NCBI GenBank assembly: GCA_032622095.1
Contig: CP136066.1
Coordinates: 100,829,319 to 100,893,318, forward strand
Origin: Siphonodentalium dalli
Taxonomy: Eukaryota > Mollusca > Scaphopoda > Gadilida > Siphonodentaliidae
DNA: 64,000 bases
Reading direction: 5' to 3'
Position numbers and translations under genes: made by a program
The notes under the pieces: model-generated
Database searches by the model: none
The model's input: only the letters and a program-made list of their open reading frames with translations
What the model was told of the DNA's origin: nothing
In this document: positions 37,521-51,169 of the stretch, piece by piece
Position numbering within the stretch: the stretch's first letter is position 1
Layout: each line of letters opens with the position of its first letter

Positions 37521-40500
37521 AATTGCATTGGGACAGCCGTTCATTGATTTGGGACACTCATTGGATGTATTTGAATACTAGTGTGGTTGCTTTGGACACT
37601 CAGTCGATGGTATACGTGACTATTGGCTGTACATTATATTCGATATGAGAAGATTTAGTTAGAAATTAATTATACTACTTATTTTTGTTACTTTCGACCG
37701 CCATTTTCGCCGCCAGTTTGGGACAACGAATGGACAAATCATCGGTACCGTATATAGTTCACAGTTATCGAATTATGACTGGACATCATTTATGGTGGTG
37801 CAACTAGCTATTTATCCCAATAAATGGCGTCCCAATGAAAACTATTTGGTGAACTTTAGCAACAATTTCTCAATTACTTTCTACTACTTTCGGCAGCTTT
37901 CGTCACCATTGTGTCCACATTTTCGAAAGTGCAAGAAACCATCATTTCTGCTAAAATGGGCACTAGTGGTTCATTTCTGACATCTAATTAGTATTCACTA
38001 CACTGCTCTGTTCAATGCCGGATATTCTGGACATTAAAATAATAATTTGTCTTCGAAATTGATTACATCTTTTTCGAGTTTTAGGGACACGAAGGGCCAA
38101 ATCCTCGTGACATGACTCATAATTATCATATATTTATTTAAGATAGTATGTGTTGGCATAAATGACCATTTAACACATTACTTTTCTTATAAATGAAAAC
38201 GATTCGGTGAAATTTGGCGAAAATGTACCACTTCCGGTCTCCCTTATGTCCGACTCTTTGGATTGTGACAATCTAATGGTACACGGAATGACATGTCAGT
38301 CATGACATCTATAATAATCTGTTTTTGTTATATGTTTCTGCCATATTTATAACTTAAATTTAAATGTCATGGAAGTGTCTATTCCATCAGAAATGGAACA
38401 TGTTACAAAAAAGCCATAAATTGGACATTTTTTTCAATGATCTCTAGAAAATGTTCCACAAAGCGGATTTCAGAGGATTTTGGATATGTTGTTCCCCAGA
38501 TTCAGCCAGAAAGAAATACCCTAAAATAGCTTATTATCAATTTGTTATAGGTTCACTGCTTCAACGACCACACTACTTCGCTAACGCCGTTTTACACACA
38601 CTTACAATCGAGATCGTATATGTATACATACAAACATGGATGTGGCGATATGGCGTTTGTACCCCCCTCCCATTTGGTAAACAACCATACTAATATTAGG
38701 AAATTCCGATCCTCCAGCAGCCTTCAGTAGAAAATTTCAGAATTAAAACTTGTCGAATTTGTTTTTAATTTTAATTTTTAATTTTTTTAATTTTATTTTA
38801 ATTTTTAATTTTTAACTTTCGAATAGACTGTAGTCCACATTTTGATTTGTTATGGGAAACCTCAAAATACTTGTTAGGGTCCCAACTGGAAAATTCCGAC
38901 CCAAAGGGGTGTGTTAGAATAAAATGTATTGTAGTTCATATGGTTTGGTCTGATTAGTCGAAACATTAGGATTAATTGTGGTCCAAGTTAAGAAACGAGG
39001 GATGCATGGTGCAAACAATATCCATATAATTTCATTACTTATGAAATATGGGGATCCGAGAGGGGATGAACATTGTGAATCCATTGATGACTAGTGTGAT
39101 GCAATCGGATTTTCTTACATGGGCGCCCCCCATTCAGGATAACTTCGTCATGTCCATGACGACGAATTTATATGGTGGGCCCGCTAGTATGTAGTTTCAG
39201 TAATGTTAAATAATTATGTGATATGTATCGCGCCTATTCGATCAGTCCATGGACGTATGTGCGCCGTTTTGGATTTCTGACCGAAAATGTTTTACATAAC
39301 GAACCCACACTAACACTCCATCCTACCAACTGCGCAGTATTATCTGTAGATGGTGTTGCACCCAAATACGACACGTCAGGGCGTAACTGACACCATAATG
39401 GAAAACCCATATACCTCAAAATGGTGACACCACCGGTGACCGAGACAAATTTGATCCCCTGACTTTATTCATTGCTTGAAATGAAAGCCCCATATACACA
39501 ACAATCTCAATAATAAACTAACGCCGAAATATCACATATTGTTGTGTTGGCGTCTCTTGGCAGAATACATTATTCACCAAACAATGATTTATATTAACGG
39601 TTGATGCTCTCACGCATATCATCTGAAATTTTACAATGAACTGCATATCGTATTTATATGGAATGCAGTTGCACCTAGTTATTGTGACGCAAGTGTACAT
39701 ACATTAATATTACATACCAGTTTATGATATCAGTCAACAATGTTGGTGCGCAGGGGATCTGTCAACACGATACGAAACTCACGGGAGCTACACTCCTTGG
39801 TAAACAGCTGTTAATAAATATGAAGATGGTGATGTTACGGGAAGCTGGTAAAATAAGCTGGTGTTTGGAGAACGGTGCCTGAGTGACGATGACATTTGAC
39901 ACACAACGAGCACCGTCCTCCAGAAATATATATATATATACAAAAAAGTGGTTTTCCAAAACAATCTCTGTTCGCACAGATTTAGGCTTCTGGCTAACTC
40001 AGTTTTCATATTCCCCATATCCGTGCGAACAATTTGATATATAATACGTCTTGGTGGTTGGCGACATGATTCAACTAGTAAACAAAAAATAAGGCCCTTT
40101 TCTGGTATCTGCTGCTCCACTATGTAATTAATACTCCATCCGGTTTCAACAAGGTGTTTGAACCCTCACGTGATACCATTACGTTGCCAACGTCATTACA
40201 TCGTTAGCCCATAATCCCTAAAAAAAACTTCCCACACATTCCATGCTGTCATTTCTGTGAATTCAAATAACATTACATTCTGATAGATAAACTGTCATTC
40301 TCACAAAGGAATGTCATTCCAATTTTCACCAGTTTCCCCATAAACAAAACACTTAAATCACACCAAAATGACGAAAAATTTCAGAAAAACATCAAAAAGA
40401 GAAGCGAATGAAGTTTGAATGCACAGGGTAGTTTGGAAAATGAGCCTGTCGTAATACAACACACATTTGGTCCTCATTCTAGTTGAACAGTATAACATGA

Positions 40501-40549
40501 ACTGTATTTTATTGTGATAGCGGCTACAATTATTGCTAATTTCACGAAA
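37521..40549. other. gene-free host DNA
   Basis: AT-rich, with a nearly pure A/T block at about 38,760-38,815. None of the short frames looks like an exon. Confidence 0.5.
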
Positions 40550-40735
40550 GTCGGGTCACCGTTTCCATGGTTACCGCACCACTTTCAAATTTTTTGACAG
40601 GGCCTATCTTGAGGCATATAATCTAACCTTTTATATGAAATATAAAAATCGCTTAAGTACCATAGGTATATTAAACTCCTTAAATACGGCCATTCTTGTG
40701 TCCTGGCCGCTCACCTATATTGTCACCAAGACGTA
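40550..40735 (+). repeat. dispersed repeat, inverted partner of 34961-35150
   Basis: CCGTTTCCATGGTTACCGCACCACTTTC ... GGCCGCTCACCTATAT; see the entry at 34961. Confidence 0.55.
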
Positions 40736-42925
40736 AACAGGAGCCTGATCGTGTTACAGAAGTTGTGCTTCTACTTACATAACACAGCACAATTATATTG
40801 GTTAATCACACACAAATGATATAACGCTCTTTATTATTTCCATATCAGGATAACAGTAACAAATGACGCTCTTTATGTTTACCATATCCGGATCTAAACA
40901 AAAGCCAGGAAACGTAAAGTTTTTTGCTTTTGTTTACATAATAAAGGGGGAAAATCGACAATAACATACTGTTTATGCCATATTTCTGATTGGTATAAGA
41001 ACAAAGTCTGTCTATATTTTACTATTATTTCTGTTTATGGCGGTTTTTGACGGAGGTGAATATTTTAATAGCATAGCCACCGCCAACGCTGCCCGTATCT
41101 TTAACAACCGAAACAGTTTATAATCACAAGGAAGAATCTGTTTATCAAGAAACACGTTATCGGTAAAAAACTTTCTCAAATTCGGAGACAAAATGGATTA
41201 TCAATGCTGATATATAATGCAGGCGCAGTAATCCGATTGTCAACGAGCATTTGACTAATTATTCAACAGGAATATGTAACAGCACAAACCAATCAATTAA
41301 CCTTTAATTGAATGGCAATTGATAGGTAATCATCGTATTGAATGTGGCTCAATTCATCTTTCCTCTGTGTGTGAATAAATATGGAGTATAAATATGTCAT
41401 AACCCGCTTATGTATATATACAAGAAATACAGATCGCGGCTCTAAAGCGCCTTGATACCCAAGCGGATTATAACCTATGCATATTTTCTCTGAAAAGTAG
41501 CAATCGTTATGTATACACTCCAAAAACTTTGAAGTTGATCTGTATTTTGGGGTGGTAAACTAATATACCAAATCTGGTTCAGTTCACTTGATTCAATCTA
41601 AAGTTATTATCCAGAAACCGCAAATCAGGTAAAATCTATCTCGAAAAAGGGGCATAACTCAGTCAAAATCATGGCGACGAAACCCATATTCGAACTTGAT
41701 CTGTAATTTGGTGTGATAAACTAACATACCAATTTTCAAACAGGCGTATAAAAAGCGTTCCATCCATCGCTTTTCGTTTTAAATATAAATTGTTTTTGGG
41801 TTGGGAGGATGTCCAGAGTTGCATATCATCCTTAGCAGCTATGTACATTTCTATTATATTGTTGCAATATAAAGTAAAAATTTGGGAGAGAAATTAACTT
41901 TTTCGGACAGGGTATGGAGAAGGGGGTGCACCGACCTCCGACCTGTATTTCTTTTATTGCTTATTTTGCTTTGTATAAATATAGTCGTGAAACATCGAGA
42001 TATCAACCTTTTGGCAGACGAAACAGTTGTTCGAGTTAGGGTTTTGTGTGGGGAGAGGTTTCCAGGCCTTGATATCTTCCCACCACCCATTATGTACATT
42101 TGACAATTGTTCGATGTTTTATGCCTGTAAGCAAAATAAGCAATAACATGATCATTGTGTAATGTAGATGCATAGATGGGAGATATATAGGGCATCTTCC
42201 GCAGTGCCGTCCCATGCCCCCTCCCAAACCCAGGGAATCCCCTGGGGGTAAAGTTTGCCGTTCCACTGTATGAAGCGAAATAAGCAAAGCTGATTGTTTT
42301 GTCATGTAGCTGATGTGTAAGTTGGGGGTTTAACAAATTGAGTTGAAAAAAGTTGTTGTCAAACACATTTCGTCACGGTTACATGCTATAGGGGATATCC
42401 AGGGTGGGGGAAAATATCCAGGGGAACATGACAATGTACAGCAAAAGACTCATACACCTGTTTTATAGCGCAACATTAGTTTAAACAGTATTTATTTTTC
42501 CCTCTATGGACATTCAGATAAATAATTACAATAGATACAAATTTAGAAGAAAAATGGGATTAGGCAACAAGCCATAGGCTTATTTGAAGCCCTCTCCCTT
42601 GACAATGGCACAGCCCTACTTGACTGCAAGTCAAGTAGGGGTAAATAATAGAGGCATAAAAAAGATCCATAGAAAGAAGAAATATGAGGTGGAGGCGAGA
42701 CAAAGGGACAGAAGATAATGTCAGAATTTTAGAGAGAAGGTCAGAGTACAGAGTGTGAGGTGTAATTATATATCTGAACATGCATATAATTAATTTCAAA
42801 TAAACCAAAAAGATATATAATAACACATTTCAAGGAAATAAAAAGTATTTATACATAATTTGTGATTGGAAAAATAACCATGTGAACATCTGCAGTGGTC
42901 CATCGACCCGACGACCCACGTTGGA
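40736..42925. other. gene-free host DNA
   Basis: No supported exon. Related phrases ACGCTCTTTATTA...CCATATCAGGA occur at 40,827 and 40,865, and at 7,409, indicating another dispersed family. TCTGTATTTTGGGGTGGTAAACTAA and a similar line recur at 41,539 and 41,700 (160-bp spacing). Confidence 0.45.
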
Positions 42926-43555
42926 GAGACAAATAGCATCTCGGTTTATGATGTACCATGCAAGTTCAATATTGCAATTTTGGAACAGCTTAAGAGAAGA
43001 ATCGTTGAAAGCGATTACTGGTTATTATAAATTTCTGAGCTGCCAAGAAGATTTTTTTATTAGTTTCATAGGATAATTCATCAGATCCCCATAGTAATAA
43101 TTCACTAGTTATTGTTACATCAGATAGGGTATTAAGAAGTTCTTCTCTGTGTGAGGTATATTGAGCGCATTCCCGAAAAAAATGTCTAGCAGTTTCAATG
43201 CAACCACACATGCAATAAGGCAAGTCTTTGAGGTGGTTATCTTTTAGATCGCTGTTAAGATTGCTACATCTTAATCTCAGCCTGGTGTGGTAAATTTGAG
43301 CTGTCCTAGAATAGCTGGTAAAGTAGTATTTAGGCTTTAATATATCAGGTTTAAGATTGCGTTTGAAATCGCCTATTGAAGTTGCTTCTTTAACAGAGTC
43401 TGGGAGTACATTCCACGAACGGACAGACGACGGAAGAAAGGATTGCATATAGTAATCATTATTACTATCAGGGGGCGTTTCATTGTATTTCTAGTGTTGT
43501 GGTCATGTAGTGAGTTACTTTCTGGGGGTACCATATTACTAATATAAGGAAACAT
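42926..43555 (-). pseudogene. non-LTR retrotransposon 3' end (frameshifted)
   Basis: The minus strand encodes SFLPSSVRSWNVLPDSVKEA, then HTRLRLRCSNLNSDLKDNHL, then a CMCGCIETARHFFRECAQY zinc-binding motif. This is the standard order after the reverse transcriptase in jockey-like LINEs of molluscs and other invertebrates. The upstream part (PYISNMVPP..., 43,373-43,555) is in another frame, so at least one frameshift is present. The rest of the reverse transcriptase is missing. Confidence 0.75.
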
Positions 43556-45156
43556 TACTCAAATTTGCTAATTTATTTCCCAGCCCAAGTGATTTATGTT
43601 GACGTAATTCAGACTCATATATCTGCACGTGTGTGGAAACTATAATATTGATGTGAAATTACTGTCCGGTAATTCCATATTTTCTTAACTGGTGCTCAGG
43701 ATTCACTCCCAATATTAACTGGCATTCAGGATTCAGGGGTTAGGGGTGAATCTTCATTTATCAAGAATCATTCTCTTTAATAATTGAGTTTTTATTGATT
43801 TATAAAAGTATTGGTTGAATGAATATTTGTGCGGATATTGTGACATACTTTGCTGTTCAATTTCACAAAGATAGATATTATATTTCCTTTACTATTATTT
43901 ATATATTTATTTATTTACTTTACTATAATAAATGTATTAATTGTATGCATATTTTTGTGGATTATCTGTATCATTCTGCAATGGCGAATACAATATTTTA
44001 ATATATATTATTCTGTTAAACTTTGAAACCCTCCTCTACAAGGGCATCACTGCTCACCAAACCTTACTGATTTTTGTCAGCCTAATGACTAAATATTTAA
44101 TTACCCAATTAATTCAGCTGAAATTAACTAACAATTTAGTTACATTTTGTAACTAAACACCTTACCCAACTTGTTCAGAATAATGACTAAATATTTGATT
44201 ACCCAATTCGTTGATTTGAAATTGACTAAATATTTAGTAAAATTGAATAACTAAACTACATTGGGTGACCCAATATTGGCTTTCGGAACGATACTAAATA
44301 ATATTAGTTGATTGTAATACCAGTTTGGCAGACACAATGAATGTAGTTACTATTTAACTAAAATTCAGCGGTTGAGAATTGAGGCAACTGGGTTACCGAA
44401 AATAACCCAATATTGAGGTGAATTGTGTTAATTTTGTATTCAGTCAATTGTAACTAAACTCTAGTCGAAACCATATCTAAGAAGGTCATATCTAAAAATA
44501 TAATTGGTCTGGGTAAGATTAGTTCATATACATATACATATGGGTGAAGGTCCAACGCAATATGCCGTCATCTGCTATGTTTATATGTCAAGGTCAAACA
44601 TAAAGGTCAAGGTCATTCGGGAAAAGTTGATAACATTGGTTTTGCTCACACCAAAGCAAATACAATAACATATACACTTATGCATAATGTTCTGTAATAT
44701 TGCAAGAGATATGAACACATTAAATAATCACATACAAATTCTGAACAAAACGATATATTACACTCCCTTGTGGTGTATTTTAATCTCAGAATGGGGTTCA
44801 TACTGTGTGGGGTACATGGTTTTCTTATTGGGGAGTGTGGTTCCTGAAAGCGACGTGATTGTTTTGGTCTGATATGTTTGACAACAGTTTTCTGTATCAG
44901 CATGATAAGTTATGTATCAATGAGTAGTTAGGTGTGGTTAACCTTTCTCTGCTCAAAATGACCCCTATGAAAGTATTTATTCACCACGCATGTAGCTGGT
45001 TACGATGGTAACTGGCATGTATACACTTAACGTTTATTCAGTACTTCAATGAAATGATAAACTTATTAGATGTCCGTGTTCTGTGACATCTAACGGCATT
45101 CCAAGTGATATAGACAGGGACCTCACATAATATATAACTGCAGTGGCTCATGTCAC
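43556..45156. other. gene-free host DNA with diverged short repeats
   Basis: Units with TAATGACTAAATATTTRATTACCCAATT lie at about 44,083 and 44,181 (100-bp spacing). Paired TCAAGGTCA motifs occur at 44,588-44,614. No exon supported. Confidence 0.5.
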
Positions 45157-45159
45157 AAT

Positions 45160-46902
45160 AGAGACCTTTCGCATCCTCACGTTTACGATTACGAATACGG
45201 ATAGCTATTCGTAGTCGTAAGTCTATCCGTATGGCCAAAAAGTCCTTTCGCAAAACGATTACGCGTAAGAGTTTTGACGAACACGTACGATCATTATTTC
45301 GTACCACCTTTACAACCCAAAACGTGTGTTTGGTATAGAGTCCCTTAATACTTCACTTATCGTCTCATATGCAAAAATGCGATAATCATGACATGCTAAT
45401 TTTGTCAATAATTCGACCAGTCACAACGTATACGACCCGGGATTCTCGTGATATATTGTGGCAATACAGGTATAAATGACAGGTCATATGTGGTGGAAAT
45501 TCAGTTCGTTGTTAGCATGGATGACCAGATAGACGTTATGCTGATGGGGAAGAGGGGTTCCCGAATTTGGACCTCACATCAACCACGACGCCATCGTTCA
45601 AGCCCCTTCAAGTCCGCGATTTGATTTCAATGCGATTTCGGCTTCACCTCTTTGGGTTTAGGAAATCCGACATAAGGTTGGTGAGCTCGCTGATGTGCAT
45701 CACTTCTGATTTGTTACTACAAAATCGAAACAAAGTCGATACGGTAGAAGCGATGTGCATCAAGTTGCTTTTTTGTCAGATATTTGACAAACCGGCAAAA
45801 TTTCGTTGAACAAAATGTTGATAAATAACAGGTTTTGGGCAATTTTATAATATAGTTGACTGTGGTTAGCATTAATTCTGGTAACAGAAGCGGCATTTCA
45901 AAAAAAAATTGTTGTTGGAATCTGATGATATGGGGACATCTTATTGGATTGAATACCTTTAAATGCCCCATTTGTGCGTGTTTTTTAAAGTAAAAATAAA
46001 TGCAAAGAACAAACCTGACAGAGACTGCTGAGCTCTGGTGATGTCGGTGGGTTGGCCAAATATTCTTTTAGTTACGGTTCAGGAGCAGAAATCACTACTT
46101 ACCAATTGAATCGGGATCAAGGGTAGGTTCAGATTACTCAGACAGAAATATTATTTTATGTAACTTAGAACTCGGTTATGAATGCCATGTAATTTTAAAA
46201 TGGCCTGCATTACAGACTCTACGAAAGAGATATTTAAAACCCAACTTCTACCGAAAACCGAATATTATTAAATTGAATGAACTATTCAATTCGGGAAAGG
46301 GGAAGAGAACACAAAATCTTTCACTATTCATTAATAGGGTTATGCCATTCTTTAGGCTCTCCTGAGGCATTTTATAACAGCACACGTTAGGACACCACCA
46401 TGGGTTGTTGAATTAAATAATTGTTGAATTTCACTATATATTGTGTACTATCTTGCACATAACAATGACTCAAAACTCCTCATGCATCGCACACTATATA
46501 CTGTATTTTTGGCGACTGGTTTCATAGCGCACTCCTCTTACTGTAAAGTTTTGTGTCGCAGCCAGCGATGGCTATCCGTTGTGAATAGCGATCTTATTTC
46601 ACGGGAAGCTCGTGATTCACGACGACGAGTACAGTGATTGACAATCTAAACAGCATATCGATGTCGTAGCTCAATACAACTGTATTGTTTACATGATATA
46701 CATATACAGTCTCGAACGGAGTAAAGTGATATATTGCAGAAAATAAATTTCAGGTGTTATTTGAGCTTATTAGAAACAATGAAATCGTAAACGTTATTAC
46801 GGATAGCAAAATACGAGAACGATTAGAAAGTACACAAAGATTGGTGACGTAGTACCCTATCCGTATTCGTAATCGTAAACGTGAGTTTTGCGAAAGGTCT
46901 CT
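45160..46902 (+). mobile_element. PIF/Harbinger-type DNA transposon, degenerate
   Basis: Terminal inverted repeats of about 45 bp: AGAGACCTTTCGCA...ACGTTTACGATTACGAATAC at 45,160-45,206, mirrored at about 46,858-46,902. A 3-bp AAT flanks both sides (45157-45159, 46903-46905). It contains a transposase-like fragment at 45,567-45,809. Other subterminal repeats of ACGATTACG / TCGTAATCGTAAACG follow. Confidence 0.7.
45567..45809 (+). pseudogene. PIF/Harbinger transposase N-terminal fragment
   Basis: 80 codons. Residues 22-80 run RFRLHLFGFRKSDIRLVSSL, then RNKVDTVEAMCIKLLF and FDKPAKF. This resembles the region ahead of the DDE nuclease in Harbinger-like proteins (RFR...DI..L...L, R..V...EA.C.LL.RL.YP.R). 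The frame stops here and the catalytic part is not recognisable downstream. Confidence 0.55.
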
Positions 46903-46905
46903 AAT

Positions 46906-47456
46906 AACGCTAATAGCGCTACGACATCACACCGATATGTGACCAAACACAATATAGAGCAGGCCTACACCATGAGTACTGCATCCAAAGAGCTACATTT
47001 AAACAAATTCATAAATTTGAACAATATTAATCAGAACTAGATTTCAAATTCCCGGCGGGAAATTTGGATATCTCCATGTTTCAGACATCAGACTACCGTC
47101 GATAAACATATGATGTTTTATAATATGACAAAGACAATGGCATATATAATACCCCTTCCTTGACCCCTTTCCAGGTGCGACGTCGACCAAAGTTACCAAT
47201 TGTGTTCAACTCAGTATTCTAAATAAAATGGCAAATCAAATAGTGACATAACTGCTTTCATTTTGACGGAGTATTGGCGACAAGCCATTCTAGCCCAATA
47301 GTAATGTTTATGGGCTCATAACTTTGCCATATATATCTTTAATACCTCCTCTATGGAGAGTCAGAATATATACACTATACATGTATAGAATATACAATAT
47401 ATACACACAAATACACAACAATGACAAGTGAATCGCATGGGAATGAACGCTTTTCT
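46906..47456. other. gene-free host DNA
   Basis: No feature supported. Confidence 0.45.
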
Positions 47457-47795
47457 TTAAGCGCGAGTGCCCCGCATAAGGTTGCACGCGTGTAGCAGAA
47501 ACACAGCGGCGTCAACGATCAGCTCCCCTGAGTTAGAGCAAACATCTAGCCATTCGCACAGCGCGGTACTTCCTAGAAGTAACGCCGTTAAGTTCACATG
47601 TGAGAGGGATTGCAGGCGATCGAAAACTCGGATCCCGAATATGTCAACGATTTTCTCCAAGAAGATATTGCGTAGATGTATTAGAATGTCAGCTTTGCAG
47701 GAGAATAACGCGTGAGTAATTTCATTGTCGTAGAATGAACCACATTTGGCACAACACAATCTATTCTGATATGTGGTTTTATTTAACAGAAGCAT
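47457..47795 (-). pseudogene. LINE C-terminal fragment
   Basis: 112 codons with RLCCAKCGSFYDNEITHALFSC, a CxxC...H...C zinc-binding motif of LINE ORF2 tails, followed by a Leu-rich stretch including LTALLLGSTALCEWLDVCS. No reverse transcriptase upstream. It may be a 5'-truncated insertion. Confidence 0.55.
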
Positions 47796-48699
47796 AATCA
47801 GATCTAAATCAAAATTTGGCCATTGTTCACACCCCTGACCCTGCGTCTATTGACCTTCGCCAAAATGCCCCATATGTTCGTCTTAGTATTCTCAAGACAA
47901 TGGCATGACAAACAGACCCCTCTGACGCTACATAAAGGCTCCCAAATTATTGGAATTTTCTCTCTCAAAATGGGCAAAACATCACTTTTCATGATTGGAC
48001 CATTTTTTCAAGTAAAATGGAACTATCTTTGGTGTTTATTGTTTTGATCCACCTAGAATGCATCACACTGATTTGTTTTCAGAAAAAAAATACTCAAGCT
48101 GGTTTGCAAAATGTCCACAAAATGTTGTAGATAAGTTGATATTTTCAAATATATCCCGGATATTATTCTCTGCTATTCTATAAAGGTAGCACCTTGTGAT
48201 TCACTTGGTTATTAAACATGTTACTTAATCATCTGACAACTAAATGTTCTATTCTAGTTGTCCCGGTACCTTATGCGGCACAATAATTTCATTTTAAATC
48301 GTACAGTATGTAATTTGGCAGCCAAGATTTTGAAAGGAAATGAGCTGAAATCTGAAACTGAACTGAGAGGGGCATACTTATGTGCCTACTCTGACCCAAT
48401 AACATGTGTAACCATTATAGGTAAGTAGGTGTCAGACCAGGTAACATGTATCGGGATAGGCGTCCCCAGACCTAACACACTAGAATGTCGGAGAAATAGC
48501 CGGCGTAATACAATGGCAGGTGACCAGAAGGCCTTTTAGAAAAGCAAACAATGAGATTATTGAAAAACTGTTTGATCACACCACATTCTGGACCATTGGC
48601 ATCAATATTGATTGACTAATGTCAGGAAAACCATTTCCTCCATTGTGCATATACTAGAACTCTCGGATTGACATTACCTCCCAATCGATTAACATATAC
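47796..48699. other. gene-free host DNA
   Basis: No supported exon or repeat. Confidence 0.45.
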
Positions 48700-49940
48700 T
48701 TGAGTTATTGTGGAAAGTGATAATCACCAATATTTATATACAGACACCACACAAATGACCATGTACATGTATCCACTCGCTTTATACACATACACCTCAC
48801 CCATGAACATACAACCACACTTTGGTTTACCCGTAAACCACACAAATGACTATACAGCCATGAGTCACCATTCAGGTACACCGTGTATACTCCTACACTT
48901 CACCCATGACCATATAGTCACTTCCTATATACATATTCACCACATTCGTGATTATAGAGTCACTTCTTGTATACATATTCGCCTCACCATTGGCCATACA
49001 ATCACTCCCTGTATATATATTCGACACTTACATGGCCATATATCCACTCAAGATATACACATACGCTGCAATCAAAACCATAGAGTCACTCCGGTATACA
49101 TATAGACCTCACCAATGGCCATACGACCTTTTTATATATACCAATGTCCCGCACACATGACCATTCACACTCCAGGATTGACTATACTACTCATTCAAGA
49201 CAATTCAGCCACTCGCTGTATACACATACACAACACGTGTGGTCATACAGTCATTCCTTGTTTACCAGTTCACCTCACCATTGGCCATAGGATCACTCCC
49301 TGTATACATATTGGCCACACTCATGGCCATATAGCCAATAAATATATACAACTTACATACACACCCCACCAATGGATATTATATAATCACTTCAGGTATA
49401 AATCGACGCCTTATTATTGACCATACAGACCTTCTAGGTATAGCAATACAACTCGCAGCACATAACCATAGCCACTCCCTGTATACCTTTTCTTCACACC
49501 CATGACCTTATACCCAATCAAGATATACGTATACACCCCTCATGGCCAAAGGTCAACCAGGTATACATGTACATATATACCTCTCCAATTGATATACCAA
49601 TACACCACAGGACCATTCGTGCACTCCATATTTGCATAAACACATCGGCCATGACAATTCGGCTATTCGATGTATACTCAGACACCCCATCCATGATCAT
49701 ACAGCTACTATCAGTATACATATACACACACCAATGCATACAGCCAAGGCAGAGATTCATATACATCACATATACAACTATTACCACAAGGGTACTTATA
49801 TACCCACACGCCGCCAATGACCATCCAGTTATACTCCAGGTACACATATACACAACCATGACCGTACAGTCCAGGAAGAATCCAGAGATCATTTGGGGAC
49901 ACCTGTTTTCCAGCAGAGGCTACATGCATCCCCAAACAAT
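48700..49940 (+). repeat. diverged minisatellite, about 52-bp period, roughly 22 units
   Basis: Each unit contains a GTATACATATWCACCTCACC-like segment, then CATGGCCATA, then CARTCACTCC. The period is about 50-54 bp and drift between units is strong. Because 51 is a multiple of three, some frames stay open over hundreds of bases (Tyr/His/Thr/Ile-rich); these are not taken as genes. Confidence 0.75.
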
Positions 49941-51169
49941 TTAATAAGGATTCTACACCAAACCAACACAGAATTTATTCATCTACCACAACTTGTAAGC
50001 GATTACATAGCATGCTAGGCCAATATTTACAATTTCCCAGGTTTTGGTAGCCATTTTGGCAGCCATTTTCAGACCAAGTGACAATTTTGGTTCCATTGAG
50101 TTGAAATATTCATAAGTAATGGTATGCCTAAATTAGTGTCCATAGTTCTGTCAATCATATGACTTGAATCATAATGTTGATTTTTGATGAAATTTCATAC
50201 CAATTTCTGTAAAAAATCTAACTTTTGAGGGCGCGGAAGGGGCTGGGGCCCCATGAATGGCATATTTCAATGACCCAATCAGTTAATATGAATAATTTAA
50301 AAATAATGTCACAATTCTGAACCAGTTCCATACAGCAGAAACTGATCTAGAAGATATTAGTGAAAACTTTTCCACTTCTAGCTGCCATTTTGATTGCCAT
50401 CATTGGCGGGAGTTCAAATTTTACCCTTAAAATGTGGCATTATATCTCACAGAGTCATACTTACTGTATATTCCAAATTTTAAATCGCATGTTTCGTGGT
50501 AAGATTAATTGCGACATTTAATAAATCATACAATCATGAAATGCTCTTTAAATTTGGAATTTCAGCATGGCTCCACATCTAATATCAATTATATATATTG
50601 TTTATCCCGTCATGTAATAAGTTATAACCACCTCCGTCGCAAATGTCTTGGTTAAACGGTAAGAATTTGTTTTTATACACCCGATTTGTAAAAACGGAAC
50701 TTATTATGTTTTTGGTCGGTCCATCCGTTCGCTTTATTCGAAGGATAACTTTAGTAAGTCTGAACGTCATGGAATGAAATTTGGTATGTCAGTTTAGTTG
50801 CCCAAAATACGTGTCAAGTTCACATTTTGGTTCCGCCCGCCAATTTTCTCCGGAGTTTTGGTCCTTGTCGAACTTGCCGATTATTTTTGTTTCTGCATGA
50901 TAATTTTTAGTTTTAATTATCTGATTGTTTTCAAATTTGTTATATGGAATACCCATATGAAAATATAGGTCAAGTTTGAATTTGGGTTGCGTCAAATTTG
51001 GCATATGAATTACTCGTTATGAAATTACCACATGCTTATTTTGCCACGCCCTAGCGATGCTCTTGTTTTTAATTACTATGACCTTTGAATGTGGCCTTGA
51101 CCTTCCAAGCCTTTCAACCACATAATTATGTGGAAATGTGGACCCTACTGGTTCTTTCATAAACCAGTG
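49941..51169. other. dispersed repeats, no gene
   Basis: 49,985-50,245 is related to 37,101-37,520. 50,720-51,010 has the AATGAAATTTGGTATG phrase typical of invertebrate dispersed repeats. TGACCTTTGAATG...CCTTGACCTT at 51,080-51,103 leads into the next repeat block. Confidence 0.5.

Noticed and set aside
48710-49944. Several 60-131 codon frames
   Set aside because: They follow the 51-54 bp minisatellite and occur on both strands with the same composition.
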